Part shown: positions 1 through 8,853 of the stretch, one piece after another | How positions within the stretch are numbered: position 1 is the first letter of the stretch | Layout of the letters: each line of letters starts with the position of its first letter | Assembly: GCF_030362815.1 (NCBI RefSeq) | Contig: NZ_JAUCGR010000002.1 | Location: 372,001-436,000 of the forward strand | DNA length: 64,000 nt | DNA from: Cellulomonas edaphi | GTDB lineage: Bacteria; Actinomycetota; Actinomycetes; Actinomycetales; Cellulomonadaceae | Reading direction: 5' to 3' | Notes under the pieces: generated by a model | Seen by the model: only the letters and a program-made list of their open reading frames with translations | The model's database searches: none | Told to the model about the DNA's origin: nothing | Program-made: the position numbers and the translations under genes

Positions 1-676
1 TGTCCGCGGTGTTCTCGCGCACCTTGTCGAACACCACGACCGTGTCGTAGATCGAGTACCCGAGGATGGTCAAGAAGCCGATGACCGTCGCCGGCGTGAC
101 CTCCCAGCCGATCGCGGCGTAGACGCCCACGGTGACCAGCAGGTCGTGGAACAGGGCGACGAGACCCGCGACCGCCATGCGCCAGTTGCGGAAGTAGATC
201 GTCATGACGATGGTCACGAAGATCAGGAACACGATGATGCCGGTGATGGCCTTCTTCGAGATGTCCTTGCCCCACGACGGGCCGATGAACGAGCTGCCGA
301 TGTCGTCCTCGGTCACGTCGAACGCCGTCATCAGGGCGTCCTTGACCTCCTCGACCTCGGCGTTCGAGAGCGTCGCCGTCTGGATGCGCAGCGAGCTGGA
401 ACCGATCGCCGTCACCTGGGGCGACTCACCGGGTGCCACCGACTGCACCGTGTCGATGGCCAGCTGCTCGTCGTCGGTGTCCACGTTGGACACGACGAAC
501 TGCGAGCCGCCGCTGAACTCGATGCCCGGGTTCAGGCCGGGCTTGACGAGCAGCAGTGCCGACAGCACCACCAGCACCGCCGAGATCGTGAACCAGATGC
601 GACGGCGACCGACGATGTCGTACGACCGACGCCCCGTGTAGAGGTCGTTGCCCCACTGGGCGAAACCGGCGGCCAT
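1..676 (-). CDS. secF: Protein translocase subunit SecF (3' end outside window)
   Basis: SecF is the RND-fold partner of SecD; together they use the proton gradient to help pull proteins out of the SecYEG channel on the outer face of the membrane. About 225 residues are visible and the C-terminal transmembrane part runs off the left edge. The protein starts MAAGFAQWGND and has a first membrane helix near residues 26-45. The family motif PGLNPGIEFSGGSQF follows, then the periplasmic P1 domain, then helices containing FRNWRMAVAG and GYSIYDTVVVFDKVREN, both typical of SecF. The ATG overlaps the secD stop by one base (TGATG), so translation is probably coupled. Identity is near certain. Confidence 0.97.
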   Translation of the reverse strand, partial: MAAGFAQWGNDLYTGRRSYDIVGRRRIWFTISAVLVVLSALLLVKPGLNPGIEFSGGSQFVVSNVDTDDEQLAIDTVQSVAPGESPQVTAIGSSSLRIQTATLSNAEVEEVKDALMTAFDVTEDDIGSSFIGPSWGKDISKKAITGIIVFLIFVTIVMTIYFRNWRMAVAGLVALFHDLLVTVGVYAAIGWEVTPATVIGFLTILGYSIYDTVVVFDKVRENTAD

Positions 677-2634
677 CAGACCTCACTCCCGTCGGTGCGC
701 CCAGGGGCGTCGTCCTCGTCCGTCGCAGCCGCCTTGCTGGCGGCCGCCTTCTGCGCGGCGCGCCGCTCGGCGATGGTCATGCCCGCCGTCTCCGGCGTCA
801 CGCTCGTGGTGCTGGTCGTGCTCGCGGTTCCCGCGGTGCCCACCGTGGCGGGGACGCGGGGCTCGGCCGCGGCGTCATCCGCGGTCGCGTCGTCCTTCGC
901 GGCGGCCGGACGCGGGGTCGAGACCTTGCCACGACCCACGTACCGGGGCGCGTCGATGACGCCGAGGCGGCGCGGGTCCAGGCCCGAGGCCCGGTGGCCC
1001 TCGGAGAAGAACTTCGTCCGGGCCAACAGCTCCATGACCGGGTGCGTGAACATGAACACGACGAGGATGTCGACGAGGGTCGTCAGACCGAGCGTGAAGG
1101 CGAAGCCACGCACGCCACCGACCGCGAGCACGTAGAGCACGACGGCCGCGAGGAAGTTGACCGCGTCGGACGCCAGGATCGTGCGGCGTGCGCGCGACCA
1201 ACCACGCTCGACTGCGGCGCCGAGGGTCCTGCCCTCGCGCAGCTCGTCGCGGATGCGCTCGAAGTACACGATGAAGGAGTCGGCGGTGATACCGATCGCG
1301 ACGATCAGACCGGCGACACCGGGCAGCGAGAGCCGGTATCCCTGCGTCCAGGACATCAGCGTGATCATCCCGTAGGTGACCACGCCGGCGACGACGAGCG
1401 ACGCGACCGTCACGAGGCCGAGGGCGCGGTACTGGAAGAGCGAGTACACGACGACCAGCGCGAGACCGATGAGGCCCGCGAGGATGCCCTTCTGCAGCTG
1501 GTCGGCGCCGAGCGTCGCGGAGATCTGCTCCTCGCTCTGCACCTCGAAGGACATGGGCAGGGAGCCGAAGTTCAGCTGCTGCGCCAGGCTCGCGGCGGAC
1601 TCGCGGGTGAACGAGCCCGAGATCGTCGCCTCACCGTTGGGGATGACGCCGTTGACGGACGGGGCCGAGACCACCAGGCCGTCGAGCACGATGCCGAACT
1701 GGTTGAGCGGCGGCTGCTGCGGGAACAGGCGCTCGGTGGTGTCCGCGAACTGGCTCGCGCCCTTGGAGTCGAACTTGAGCGTGACGACCCAGTCGCTGCC
1801 GACGCCGCCCGACGGCAGGGTCTCGAGGCCCGAGCTGGCGCTCGAGATCCGGTCGCCGTCGATCTCGACCGGCCCCAGGATGTACTTCGCCGTGCCGACC
1901 ACCTGGCCGCCGATCGTCTGCGACTCGCAGGTGACGAAGGCCTTCTCCGGGTCGCCGTTGACGCCACCGGTGAGGTTCTTCGGGTCGGAGCAGTCGAGGT
2001 TGTCGTACTCCTCCTGCACCGCGGGCGTGACGTAGTAGGCGACGTCGCTCGGATTGTCCGGAGCCGCCTTCGACGGCTCCGTCGAGGCGGGGGTCGGCTC
2101 GGCCTTCGGCGTCGCCGACGGGGTGGCCGCCGGCTTGCTCGCTCCCGCGGTCGCCGTCGCGGTGGGCGCGGGCGTCGCCGCGTCGGTGGCACCGGCAGTC
2201 GGCGTCGCGGAGGGGTCCTCGCTCGCCGTCGGGCCGGGCGCACCCTGCGCCAGCACGGGACGGAACTCCATCTGGGCGGAGGTCCGCACCAACTTGAGCG
2301 TCTCCTCGCTGGGCTTTCCCGGCAGGCCGACGACGATCGTGGTGCCGGACCCGCTGCCCTGGCTCGTGATCTCGGCCTCGGACACGCCCGACGCGTCCAC
2401 GCGCTGGCGGATCACGTTGATGGCCTGGTTGATCTGGCCGCTCGTGGGCGCCGTCTCCGAGACGGGCTTGAGCACGACCTGCGTGCCGCCCTCGAGGTCG
2501 AGCGCGAGCTTGGGCGTCCAGGTCGCGTCAGACCACTTGGTGCCCGCCCAGATCGTCCCGAACAGCGCCAGGATGATGACGCCCAGGAAGATGAGCGTGC
2601 GGACGGGCCTGCTACGGCGTGTGGGAGGAGCCAA
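676..2634 (-). CDS. secD: Protein translocase subunit SecD
   Basis: SecD works with SecF and YajC to drive late steps of Sec-dependent export. The 652-residue protein has an N-terminal membrane helix (about residues 12-31), the P1 head motif LALDLEGGTQVVL, a long periplasmic region and a C-terminal six-helix RND domain with GLIVAIGITADSFIVYFERIRDE. Residues about 131-196 are a low-complexity Ala/Thr/Pro/Glu/Ser linker inside the periplasmic part. The C-terminal tail after residue 590 is also Ala/Thr-rich. The start is TTG; no in-frame ATG or GTG lies near the first helix. The gene follows yajC with a hairpin between them and overlaps secF by one base. Confidence 0.97.
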   Translation of the reverse strand: MAPPTRRSRPVRTLIFLGVIILALFGTIWAGTKWSDATWTPKLALDLEGGTQVVLKPVSETAPTSGQINQAINVIRQRVDASGVSEAEITSQGSGSGTTIVVGLPGKPSEETLKLVRTSAQMEFRPVLAQGAPGPTASEDPSATPTAGATDAATPAPTATATAGASKPAATPSATPKAEPTPASTEPSKAAPDNPSDVAYYVTPAVQEEYDNLDCSDPKNLTGGVNGDPEKAFVTCESQTIGGQVVGTAKYILGPVEIDGDRISSASSGLETLPSGGVGSDWVVTLKFDSKGASQFADTTERLFPQQPPLNQFGIVLDGLVVSAPSVNGVIPNGEATISGSFTRESAASLAQQLNFGSLPMSFEVQSEEQISATLGADQLQKGILAGLIGLALVVVYSLFQYRALGLVTVASLVVAGVVTYGMITLMSWTQGYRLSLPGVAGLIVAIGITADSFIVYFERIRDELREGRTLGAAVERGWSRARRTILASDAVNFLAAVVLYVLAVGGVRGFAFTLGLTTLVDILVVFMFTHPVMELLARTKFFSEGHRASGLDPRRLGVIDAPRYVGRGKVSTPRPAAAKDDATADDAAAEPRVPATVGTAGTASTTSTTSVTPETAGMTIAERRAAQKAAASKAAATDEDDAPGRTDGSEV

Positions 2635-2656
2635 CGGAGTTTCTCTCTCGTGCGCG

Positions 2657-2680
2657 CACCGGCTGGTCGGCCAGCCGGTG
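2657..2680 (-). terminator. Hairpin between yajC and secD (attenuator or processing site)
   Basis: A perfect 10-bp stem (CACCGGCTGG / CCAGCCGGTG) with a 4-base TCGG loop lies in the 85-bp gap between the yajC stop and the secD TTG start. There is no T-run after it on the minus strand, so a full intrinsic terminator is doubtful. It could instead lower readthrough into secDF or protect the yajC mRNA 3' end. Confidence 0.5.
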
Positions 2681-2719
2681 GGGTGGGGGCCCGCGGGGTA
2701 CCTCCGCGGACGCCTGCGG

Positions 2720-3181
2720 TTACTTGGTGTCGGGCTCGTCCTTGTCGGCGGCGCCCCGGGCGTCCTTCGGCTCGTCCTTGGTCAGCGACGGCAGGGACGA
2801 CAGGTCGTCCGGCACGCTGATCGCGTCGTCGTCGGCGTCGTCGCGCCACTCGTCGGCCGGCTCGTCCACGGGCGGCTCGATCTTCTTGGCGATCGCCGCG
2901 CGGATCCAGCGCGTGCGGCCGCCACCGGGCTCGGACTCGAGGGTGATCGCCTCGTCGTCGACAGCGACGACCGTGCCGAAAAGACCCGAACCCGTCATGA
3001 CCTCGTCGCCCGGCTGGAGCGTGTTGCGGAACTCCTGCTGGGCCTTCTGCTGCTTGCGCGTCCGGCGGGACATCAGCCAGAAGGCTCCGACCGCGAGGGC
3101 GAGGATCAGCAGGAACGAGTAGTTGCTGCCGCCACCGCTGCCACTCGTACCTGCGGCGATCACTTCGGCGTGGTTGGTCAC
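2720..3181 (-). CDS. yajC: Preprotein translocase accessory subunit YajC
   Basis: YajC is a small single-pass protein that associates with SecDF. The 153-residue product has one N-terminal membrane helix (SYSF-type segment FLLILALAVGAFWLM, about residues 23-40), a basic stretch RRTRKQQKAQQEF, then the family core LQPGDEVMTGSGLFGTVVAVDD. The C-terminal third is acidic and proline-rich, as in other actinobacterial YajC proteins. The GTG start at 3181 is chosen because AAGGAA sits 6 bases upstream; longer in-frame starts lack a binding site. It heads the yajC-secD-secF set. Confidence 0.93.
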   Translation of the reverse strand: MTNHAEVIAAGTSGSGGGSNYSFLLILALAVGAFWLMSRRTRKQQKAQQEFRNTLQPGDEVMTGSGLFGTVVAVDDEAITLESEPGGGRTRWIRAAIAKKIEPPVDEPADEWRDDADDDAISVPDDLSSLPSLTKDEPKDARGAADKDEPDTK

Positions 3182-3412
3182 AAGAATTCCTTCGGGTCGG
3201 GCGTGTCGGCCGCAGTCTAGGCGCAGCGGCCCGCCGCTCCAACGCGCAGTCGGTGCACGGGGTTCCCGCCTCCCCGACGAGCCGCCTGCGGCCACCAGGA
3301 GTCGCGGCCCCGGTGGGCCTCCGGGAGGAACTGTAGTCGCCCGCCTGCGCGGATCGCGTCAGCTGGTGGGTGTTCGCTGCTCAGTGTGCCGGTCGGTGTC
3401 TGCTCGTCGGCG
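3182..3412. other. Intergenic region upstream of yajC
   Basis: This 231-bp stretch separates the ruvB stop from the yajC start. It should hold the ruvB transcript end and the yajC-secDF promoter. I see no convincing coding region, and no clear -35/-10 pair can be picked by eye. Confidence 0.5.
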
Positions 3413-4474
3413 TCAGCCGAACAGCGCGCCCTGGTCCCGCGGCACGGACATCCCGAGGTGCGTCCACGCGGGCGGCATCGCGATCCGACCCCTCGGGGTC
3501 CGGCCGACGAACCCCTCGCGGAACAGGAAGGGCTCCGCGACGGTCTCCACCGTCTCTGGTTCTTCCCCCACGGCGACCGCGAGGGTTGTCAGGCCCACCG
3601 GCCCCCCGCCGAACCGCGTGCAGAGAGCGGTCAGGACGGCCCGGTCGAGTCGGTCGAGACCGCGCTCGTCGACCTCGTAGACCGTCAGCGCCGCGCGCGC
3701 CGCCTCAAGCGTCAGGTTGCCGTCGCCGCGGACCTCCGCCCAGTCGCGCACGCGACGCAGGAGGCGGTTGGCGATGCGGGGCGTGCCTCGGGAGCGCGAG
3801 GCGATCTCCGCCGCGGCGTCGTGAGACAGGGGGACGCCCAGCAACCCGGCGGAGCGCACCAGCACGCGCTCGAGCTCGTCGGCGTCGTAGAAGTCGAGAT
3901 GCCCGGTGAACCCGAACCTGTCACGCAGCGGCGCCGGGAGCAGCCCGGCACGCGTGGTGGCACCCACCACGGTGAACGGCGGCAGCGCGAGCGGGATGGC
4001 GCTCGCTCCCGCGCCCTTGCCCACGACGACGTCGACGCGGAAGTCCTCCATGGCGACGTACAGCAGCTCTTCGGCCGGCCTCGCCAGCCGGTGGATCTCG
4101 TCGATGAACAGCACCTCGCCCTCCTCGAGCGAGGACAGCACCGCCGCGAGGTCACCCGCGTGCTGGATGGCGGGGCCGCTGGTCACGCGCAACGACGCGC
4201 CCATCTCGGCGGCAATGATCATGGCGAGCGTGGTCTTGCCCAGCCCCGGCGGACCCGACAGCAGGACGTGGTCAGGCGCCCTGCCACGGTTGCGCGCGGC
4301 CTCGAGGACCAACGAGAGCTGCTCGCGAACCACGCGCTGCCCGACGAACTCCTCGAGCCGCCGAGGGCGGAGCGCCGCCTCGGCCGCGCGCTCGACGTCG
4401 TCGGCGCCGGTCCGCACCAGCGACTCCGCGGCGAACCGCTCGGTCACCAGCTCGTCCTCGTCGAAGTCAGGCAC
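3413..4474 (-). CDS. ruvB: Holliday junction branch migration helicase RuvB
   Basis: RuvB is the hexameric AAA+ motor that drives branch migration of Holliday junctions with RuvA. The 353-residue protein shows Walker [10 protein letters not shown], Walker B LFIDEIHR, the sensor motif VGATTRAG and the RuvB signature RDRFGF, followed by the winged-helix DNA-binding C-terminus ([13 protein letters not shown]). Length is normal. The GTG start at 4474 overlaps the ruvA stop by 8 bases, so the two are translationally coupled. Confidence 0.98.
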   Translation of the reverse strand: MPDFDEDELVTERFAAESLVRTGADDVERAAEAALRPRRLEEFVGQRVVREQLSLVLEAARNRGRAPDHVLLSGPPGLGKTTLAMIIAAEMGASLRVTSGPAIQHAGDLAAVLSSLEEGEVLFIDEIHRLARPAEELLYVAMEDFRVDVVVGKGAGASAIPLALPPFTVVGATTRAGLLPAPLRDRFGFTGHLDFYDADELERVLVRSAGLLGVPLSHDAAAEIASRSRGTPRIANRLLRRVRDWAEVRGDGNLTLEAARAALTVYEVDERGLDRLDRAVLTALCTRFGGGPVGLTTLAVAVGEEPETVETVAEPFLFREGFVGRTPRGRIAMPPAWTHLGMSVPRDQGALFG

Positions 4475-5084
4475 GCCCGCCCCCGAGCGTGCGCAGTGCC
4501 GCGCGCAGCACGCCGGCCACCTCGTCAGGGCCGACGGGGCCTTCGACGCCGTCGAGCACGGTGGTCACCGCGTCGTCGGCGACGCGCGCGCTCCACCCGA
4601 GCCCGACCAGCGCCTCGACCACCTGGTCGCGACGGTCACCGGCGACGACCACCGGCGGGATCCCCGAGACGGACACCGGAGCGGGCGCTCCGATGCGGTC
4701 CTTGAGCTCCAGCACGATGCGCTGCGCACCCTTGCGGCCGATTCCGGGGACGCGCTCGAGCGCCTTGAGGTCCTCGTCGACCACCGCACGCCTCAGCCCG
4801 TCCGGCGTGTGCACGGCGAGCATGGCCAGCGCGAGGCGAGGCCCGACCCCGCTCACCGTCTGGACGATCTCGAAGACCTCCCGCTCGTCGTCGTCCGCGA
4901 AGCCGAACAAGGTCAAGGAGTCCTCGCGCACCACCAGAGAGGTGTGCAGCGTGGCGCTGGCGCCGACGCGCAGGCCTGCGAGTGTCGCCGGAGTGGCCTG
5001 CACGAGCATGCCGACGCCGCCCACCTCGATGACCGCGGCGTCGAGCCGCACCTTCTGCACCGTGCCATGCACCGACGCGATCAC
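4467..5084 (-). CDS. ruvA: Holliday junction branch migration protein RuvA
   Basis: RuvA binds four-way junctions and loads RuvB. The 205-residue protein starts with the OB-fold domain (MIASVHGTV after a GTG start; [13 protein letters not shown]). It has two helix-hairpin-helix motifs, [16 protein letters not shown] and [20 protein letters not shown], and the C-terminal RuvB-binding domain. The start at 5084 matches the near-universal MI-x-x-x-x-G beginning of the family. Unlike the usual ruvC-ruvA-ruvB order, ruvC is separated from ruvA here by a lipoprotein/PKD gene pair. Confidence 0.97.
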   Translation of the reverse strand: MIASVHGTVQKVRLDAAVIEVGGVGMLVQATPATLAGLRVGASATLHTSLVVREDSLTLFGFADDDEREVFEIVQTVSGVGPRLALAMLAVHTPDGLRRAVVDEDLKALERVPGIGRKGAQRIVLELKDRIGAPAPVSVSGIPPVVVAGDRRDQVVEALVGLGWSARVADDAVTTVLDGVEGPVGPDEVAGVLRAALRTLGGGRA

Positions 5085-5218
5085 GCGCGCCTCCCCGTTC
5101 TCGCGACCCCGAGCGCACGTACCGCGCGCAGCGACCACTGTGCCACAGGCATCCGAACGTCTGTACGAGGACACGCCTATCGGGGGTCCGTGTGCCCCGT
5201 CGCTCGCTCCGGCCGGTT

Positions 5219-6064
5219 TCACCCCCGATCGACGAGCACCGAGCGCCGCTCGACCACCTCGAACGCAGGGCTCACGGTCGTCGTCGTGGCCGTGCCCACC
5301 ACGTCCCGCCAGCGCGCGCTGCCGTCCACCCGATACCGACCCGACCATGTGGTGGTGAGCGTGATCGTTGCCTCGCCCAGTCGCTTGAACACGCGCGAGA
5401 CGTACTGCTGCGGATATGCGCGGCCCGGCCCGTCGGTCGTGAACGGCTTGCCATCGCCGAACGTCCACGTGAACGACTCCGGCTTGACGACGACGTCCAC
5501 GCCGACACCGAGCACCTGCGTCCGCAGCGACTGCTCGTCGTCGTCGGAGTACGCGATCGTCTCCTTGTTCACCAGCACCCAGCCTCGATCCGGCTGGATG
5601 GTGAGCGACGACGGCGCGATCGGGAGACGGCGGAAGTCCTCTTGCGTGAGCGTCGGCAGCAGGTCGACCGGGCAGTACCAGTCGGTCCGCTGCTGCCACT
5701 CGCCCCACGGTGCGGCCGGATCGGTCCGCGTACGGCTCCACCACGGCTGTTGCGGCTCGTCTCCGTCGCAGTCGATCTGGACGGCCGGCGACGGAATCAG
5801 GTCACATGGGTAGGTCGAGGAGAAGTTCAGGGCAGTCGTGTACGTGCCATCTCCCGCGCAGGAAGGCGACTGCATCCAGTCAGTGAGGCGCTTCTTGGGA
5901 TCGGGCTCGCTCGAATCGTCGACGATCCGCTGCCGATTGGCTGCCTGCGCGGTCAACTCCACGACGTCGTCATCTGACTTCGCTTCAATATCGCCCGCGA
6001 AGGAAGGCCCAGCGATCGTCACGAGAGCGAGTGCGAGCAGTGCGCCGATCAACGCTCGCTTCAT
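5219..6064 (-). CDS. Secreted PKD-domain protein
   Basis: A 281-residue exported protein of unknown function. The ATG at 6064 gives a clear signal peptide (MKRALIGALLALALVTIAG, cleavage near SFA-GD). The C-terminal half holds a PKD-like beta domain with the hallmark WTFGDG and the closing VVERRSVLV strand. The middle has several Cys residues (PSC, YPCD, DCDGD, WYCP) that could form disulfides. It overlaps the upstream lipoprotein gene by 4 bases (ATGA), so the two are co-translated and may act together at the cell surface. Base use looks less GC-rich than the flanking ruv genes. PKD domains often mediate protein or carbohydrate contacts; the actual partner is unknown. Confidence 0.8.
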   Translation of the reverse strand: MKRALIGALLALALVTIAGPSFAGDIEAKSDDDVVELTAQAANRQRIVDDSSEPDPKKRLTDWMQSPSCAGDGTYTTALNFSSTYPCDLIPSPAVQIDCDGDEPQQPWWSRTRTDPAAPWGEWQQRTDWYCPVDLLPTLTQEDFRRLPIAPSSLTIQPDRGWVLVNKETIAYSDDDEQSLRTQVLGVGVDVVVKPESFTWTFGDGKPFTTDGPGRAYPQQYVSRVFKRLGEATITLTTTWSGRYRVDGSARWRDVVGTATTTTVSPAFEVVERRSVLVDRG

Positions 6065-6684
6065 GACTTCAGAGGGTCGACTTGAACACCCCGAATCAGC
6101 CACCCGCCATCCCAGTTGATGACGAGCGTGACACGAAGCGACTTTGGCCCTGGGTAGCTCTTGACCGTCACGCCACCGGCATCAACTGACCGTGACGCAC
6201 TCTGTTCAACATCGAGCCGAACCGAGTAGGTCTGGTCCTTGACCACCTCTCGCGAAGCCGATCGGAGCACGCGAAGCGCGCCACCTACATCGTGGAGACC
6301 TGCGTCGCCGTTCGCCTTCACACCAGCACGAGTACTGGCACAGAACTCGCATGCTTCATCGCTGAGGGAGTTCCAAAGGTCCAAGTCTCCGGTCGCACTG
6401 GCGTATGGAAAGAGCTGCATGAAGTACGAGCCGACTGCGACAGAACCAGTTCTCGACGGCTTCTCGTCCAACGCCGCCGGACGCTCCGGCGCCACCGTCA
6501 CATCCGCCACCGGCTCCACGGACGGCATAGCACTCGCCGACGGCACAGGAGTCACAGTCGGCGCAGCGCTCACCTGCGACGGGCTCCCAGTCGGCTGAGC
6601 AACCGGCGCATCATCGGGCGAGCACGCCGCGAGCGTTCCGGCCAGCACCAGGGCCGTGAGGAGGATGCGCACGTCGCGAAGCAT
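6061..6684 (-). CDS. Lipoprotein, DUF6318-like
   Basis: A 207-residue predicted lipoprotein. From the ATG at 6684 it has a short basic N-terminus, a hydrophobic stretch and the lipobox LAAC (Cys20). A Pro/Ser/Thr/Val-rich linker to about residue 70 precedes a folded domain with GSYFMQLFPYASATGDLDLWNSL and EFCASTRAGV. The latter pattern resembles the actinobacterial DUF6318 lipoproteins; this assignment is by memory of the family. It is the first gene of a two-gene unit with the PKD protein (4-base overlap) inserted between ruvC and ruvA. Function unknown; a surface role is likely. Confidence 0.78.
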   Translation of the reverse strand: MLRDVRILLTALVLAGTLAACSPDDAPVAQPTGSPSQVSAAPTVTPVPSASAMPSVEPVADVTVAPERPAALDEKPSRTGSVAVGSYFMQLFPYASATGDLDLWNSLSDEACEFCASTRAGVKANGDAGLHDVGGALRVLRSASREVVKDQTYSVRLDVEQSASRSVDAGGVTVKSYPGPKSLRVTLVINWDGGWLIRGVQVDPLKS

Positions 6685-6754
6685 GGGCGCGAACCTATCC
6701 AAAGCGGACACTCCCCCGCAGGCGTTCGCCGAGATCTGTGGACAACCGGGCAGA

Positions 6755-7321
6755 TCAGCCCCGGGCGCGCGCCGCCTGCTCGGCAGCCGCCCACGCACGC
6801 TGCGCGGCGGTGAGCGAACCGGGCGCGCGCTGCGGCGCCCCGAGCGCCCCGGCGGGCCGCCACAGGTGGCAGATGGCCAGCGCGAGGGCGTCGGCGGCGT
6901 CGGCGGGCTTGGGCAGCGCGTCGAGCGAGAGGAGCCGGGCCACCATGGTCTGGACCTGGAGCTTGTCGGCGCGGCCGGAACCGGTGACGGCCGCCTTCAC
7001 CTCCGACGGCGTGTGCAGCGCGACCGGGATGCGTCGCCGCGCGGCAGCGACCATCGCGAGGCCGGCCACCTGGGCCGTGCCCATCACGGTGCTGACGTTG
7101 TGCTGCGCGAACACGCGCTCCACCGCCACGGTGTCGGGCGCGTAGGTCTCGAGCCACTCCTCGATCTGGGACTCGATCGCGAACAGTCGCTGATCCACCT
7201 CGAGCGCGGGGTCGGACCGCGCCACTCCGACGGCGACAAGGGACGCGCGCCGGCTGGCCAGCCCGTCGACGACCCCGAGGCCGCAGCGGGTCAGTCCGGG
7301 GTCCACTCCGAGCACGCGCAC
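6755..7321 (-). CDS. ruvC: Crossover junction endodeoxyribonuclease RuvC
   Basis: RuvC cuts Holliday junctions. The 188-residue product begins [14 protein letters not shown], carrying the first catalytic Asp (residue 7). It then has [22 protein letters not shown] with the catalytic Glu, and [15 protein letters not shown] with the last acidic pair. The GTG at 7321 is chosen because it gives the canonical family N-terminus; no strong Shine-Dalgarno site is visible. An additional Ala/Arg/Gly-rich tail of about 25 residues follows the core. Confidence 0.95.
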   Translation of the reverse strand: MRVLGVDPGLTRCGLGVVDGLASRRASLVAVGVARSDPALEVDQRLFAIESQIEEWLETYAPDTVAVERVFAQHNVSTVMGTAQVAGLAMVAAARRRIPVALHTPSEVKAAVTGSGRADKLQVQTMVARLLSLDALPKPADAADALALAICHLWRPAGALGAPQRAPGSLTAAQRAWAAAEQAARARG

Positions 7322-7366
7322 GTCGGCATCGTCGCAAACGGTCGTCGTCCCACGGCCCAGCACACG

Positions 7367-7404
7367 CCGCGGGCCCGTGATCTGTCCGGATCACGGGCCC
7401 GCGG
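7367..7404. terminator. Strong hairpin between yebC and ruvC
   Basis: A perfect 16-bp inverted repeat (CCGCGGGCCCGTGATC and its complement) with a 6-base loop sits 8 bases after the yebC stop and 45 bases before the ruvC start. No T-run follows on the minus strand, which is common for actinobacterial terminators. It probably ends the yebC transcript, giving ruvC its own promoter. Confidence 0.75.
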
Positions 7405-7412
7405 GCGATGGA

Positions 7413-8168
7413 TCAGTCCTCTTCGAGCTGCGCCATGACCTCGTCGGAGGCGTCGAAGTTCGCGTAGACGTTCTGCACGTCGTCCGAGTCCTCGAGCGCG
7501 TCGATCAGTCGCAGGATCTTGCGCGCGCCCTCCACGTCCACCTGGATCTGCGTGGCGGGCCAGAACACGACGTCGGCCGAGTCGTACTCGATGCCCGCGT
7601 CCTGCAGGGCCGTGCGGACGGGCACCAGGTCGGTCGCCTCCGAGAGCACCTCGAACGCCTCACCGAGGTCGGTGACCTCCTCGCCACCGGCCTCGAGCAC
7701 GGCCTCCATGACGGCGTCTTCGTCGGTCCCCTCCTTGGGCACGATGACGACACCCTTGCGCGAGAAGAGGTAGGACACGGAGCCGGGATCGGCCATCTGG
7801 CCGCCGTTGCGCGTGAACGCGACGCGCACGTCGGACGCGGCACGGTTCCGGTTGTCCGTGAGGCATTCCACGAGCACGGCGACACCGCCGGCGCCGTAGC
7901 CCTCGTACATGATGGTCGTGTAGTCGGCGCCGCCGGCCTCCTGGCCGGAGCCGCGCTTGACCGCACGGTTGATGTTGTCGATCGGGACCGAGCTCTTCTT
8001 CGCCTTCTGCACGGCGTCGAAGAGCGTGGGGTTGCCCGCGAGGTCACCGCCGCCGGTACGCGCGGCTACCTCGACGTTCTTGATGAGCTTCGCGAAGAGC
8101 TTGCTCCGCTTGGCGTCGACCACGGCCTTCTTGTGCTTGGTGGTGGCCCACTTGGAGTGACCCGACAT
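7413..8168 (-). CDS. yebC: YebC/PmpR-family protein
   Basis: YebC-family proteins have been described as transcription regulators and, more recently, as ribosome-associated factors; which role applies here cannot be read from sequence. The 251-residue protein begins [15 protein letters not shown], the family signature, and contains [16 protein letters not shown] and the acidic C-terminus ending EVMAQLEED. Length is typical. It lies between pdxT and ruvC on the same strand, as in many actinobacteria, and a strong hairpin follows it. Confidence 0.95.
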   Translation of the reverse strand: MSGHSKWATTKHKKAVVDAKRSKLFAKLIKNVEVAARTGGGDLAGNPTLFDAVQKAKKSSVPIDNINRAVKRGSGQEAGGADYTTIMYEGYGAGGVAVLVECLTDNRNRAASDVRVAFTRNGGQMADPGSVSYLFSRKGVVIVPKEGTDEDAVMEAVLEAGGEEVTDLGEAFEVLSEATDLVPVRTALQDAGIEYDSADVVFWPATQIQVDVEGARKILRLIDALEDSDDVQNVYANFDASDEVMAQLEED

Positions 8169-8232
8169 CGCCTCTGCTACCCCTTTGCTCCCCGCCGACG
8201 AGCCCGCTGCGCGGCCCGGACGGGCCGCGTGC

Positions 8233-8832
8233 TCACAGGCTCTCGCGGACGATCTGCACGAACGACTGGTGCACCCGGGTGTCCCCGGTGACCTCCGGAT
8301 GGAACGAGGTCACGAGCAGGGGCCCCTGACGGACCGCCACGATCCTACCGGCGGCGGGCCCCGTTTCCACGCGGCCGACGACGCGCGCGGCCGGACCCAC
8401 CTCCTCGACCCACGGCGCGCGGATGAACACCGCGTGCAGCGGGCCCTCGACGCCCTCGATCGCGAGGTCCGTCTCGAACGAGTCGACCTGGCGCCCGAAG
8501 GCGTTGCGCCGCACGGTGACGTCGACGCCGCCGAGCGTCCGCTGGCCCTCGATCCCGCCGATCACGCGGTCGGCCAGGAGGATCATCCCGGCGCAGGACC
8601 CGTAGGCGGGCATCCCGTCGCGCAGCCTCTGCTGGATCGGCTCGAACAGCTCGAACGCGCGCAGCAGCTTGTCGATCGTCGTGGACTCGCCGCCGGGGAT
8701 GACCAGCGCGTCGACCGCGTCCAGCTCCGAGACGCGCCGCACCCCGACGGCCGTGGCCCCCACCGACTCGAGCGCGTGGACGTGCTCGCGCACGTCTCCC
8801 TGCAGGGCCAGAACTCCGATGGTGGGTGTCAC
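8233..8832 (-). CDS. pdxT: Pyridoxal 5'-phosphate synthase glutaminase subunit PdxT
   Basis: PdxT releases ammonia from glutamine and feeds it to PdxS for PLP synthesis. The 199-residue protein has the class-I glutaminase triad: Cys80 in [13 protein letters not shown], and His178 and Glu180 in [15 protein letters not shown], which binds glutamine, is at about residues 46-53. The start is GTG at 8832. Its partner pdxS lies about 4.6 kb away at 13485 on the same strand, separated by an aminotransferase, a kynureninase, a DUF222/HNH gene and a NUDIX gene. Confidence 0.97.
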   Translation of the reverse strand: MTPTIGVLALQGDVREHVHALESVGATAVGVRRVSELDAVDALVIPGGESTTIDKLLRAFELFEPIQQRLRDGMPAYGSCAGMILLADRVIGGIEGQRTLGGVDVTVRRNAFGRQVDSFETDLAIEGVEGPLHAVFIRAPWVEEVGPAARVVGRVETGPAAGRIVAVRQGPLLVTSFHPEVTGDTRVHQSFVQIVRESL

Positions 8833-8853
8833 GGTCGGCCATCCTAGGTCGGC

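Noticed and set aside
994..2820. 608-codon open frame on the plus strand, opposite secD
   Set aside because: Its product is a low-complexity Arg/Ala/Asp/Gly-rich string with no motif, and secD on the other strand is certain. Long antisense frames are expected at this GC content.
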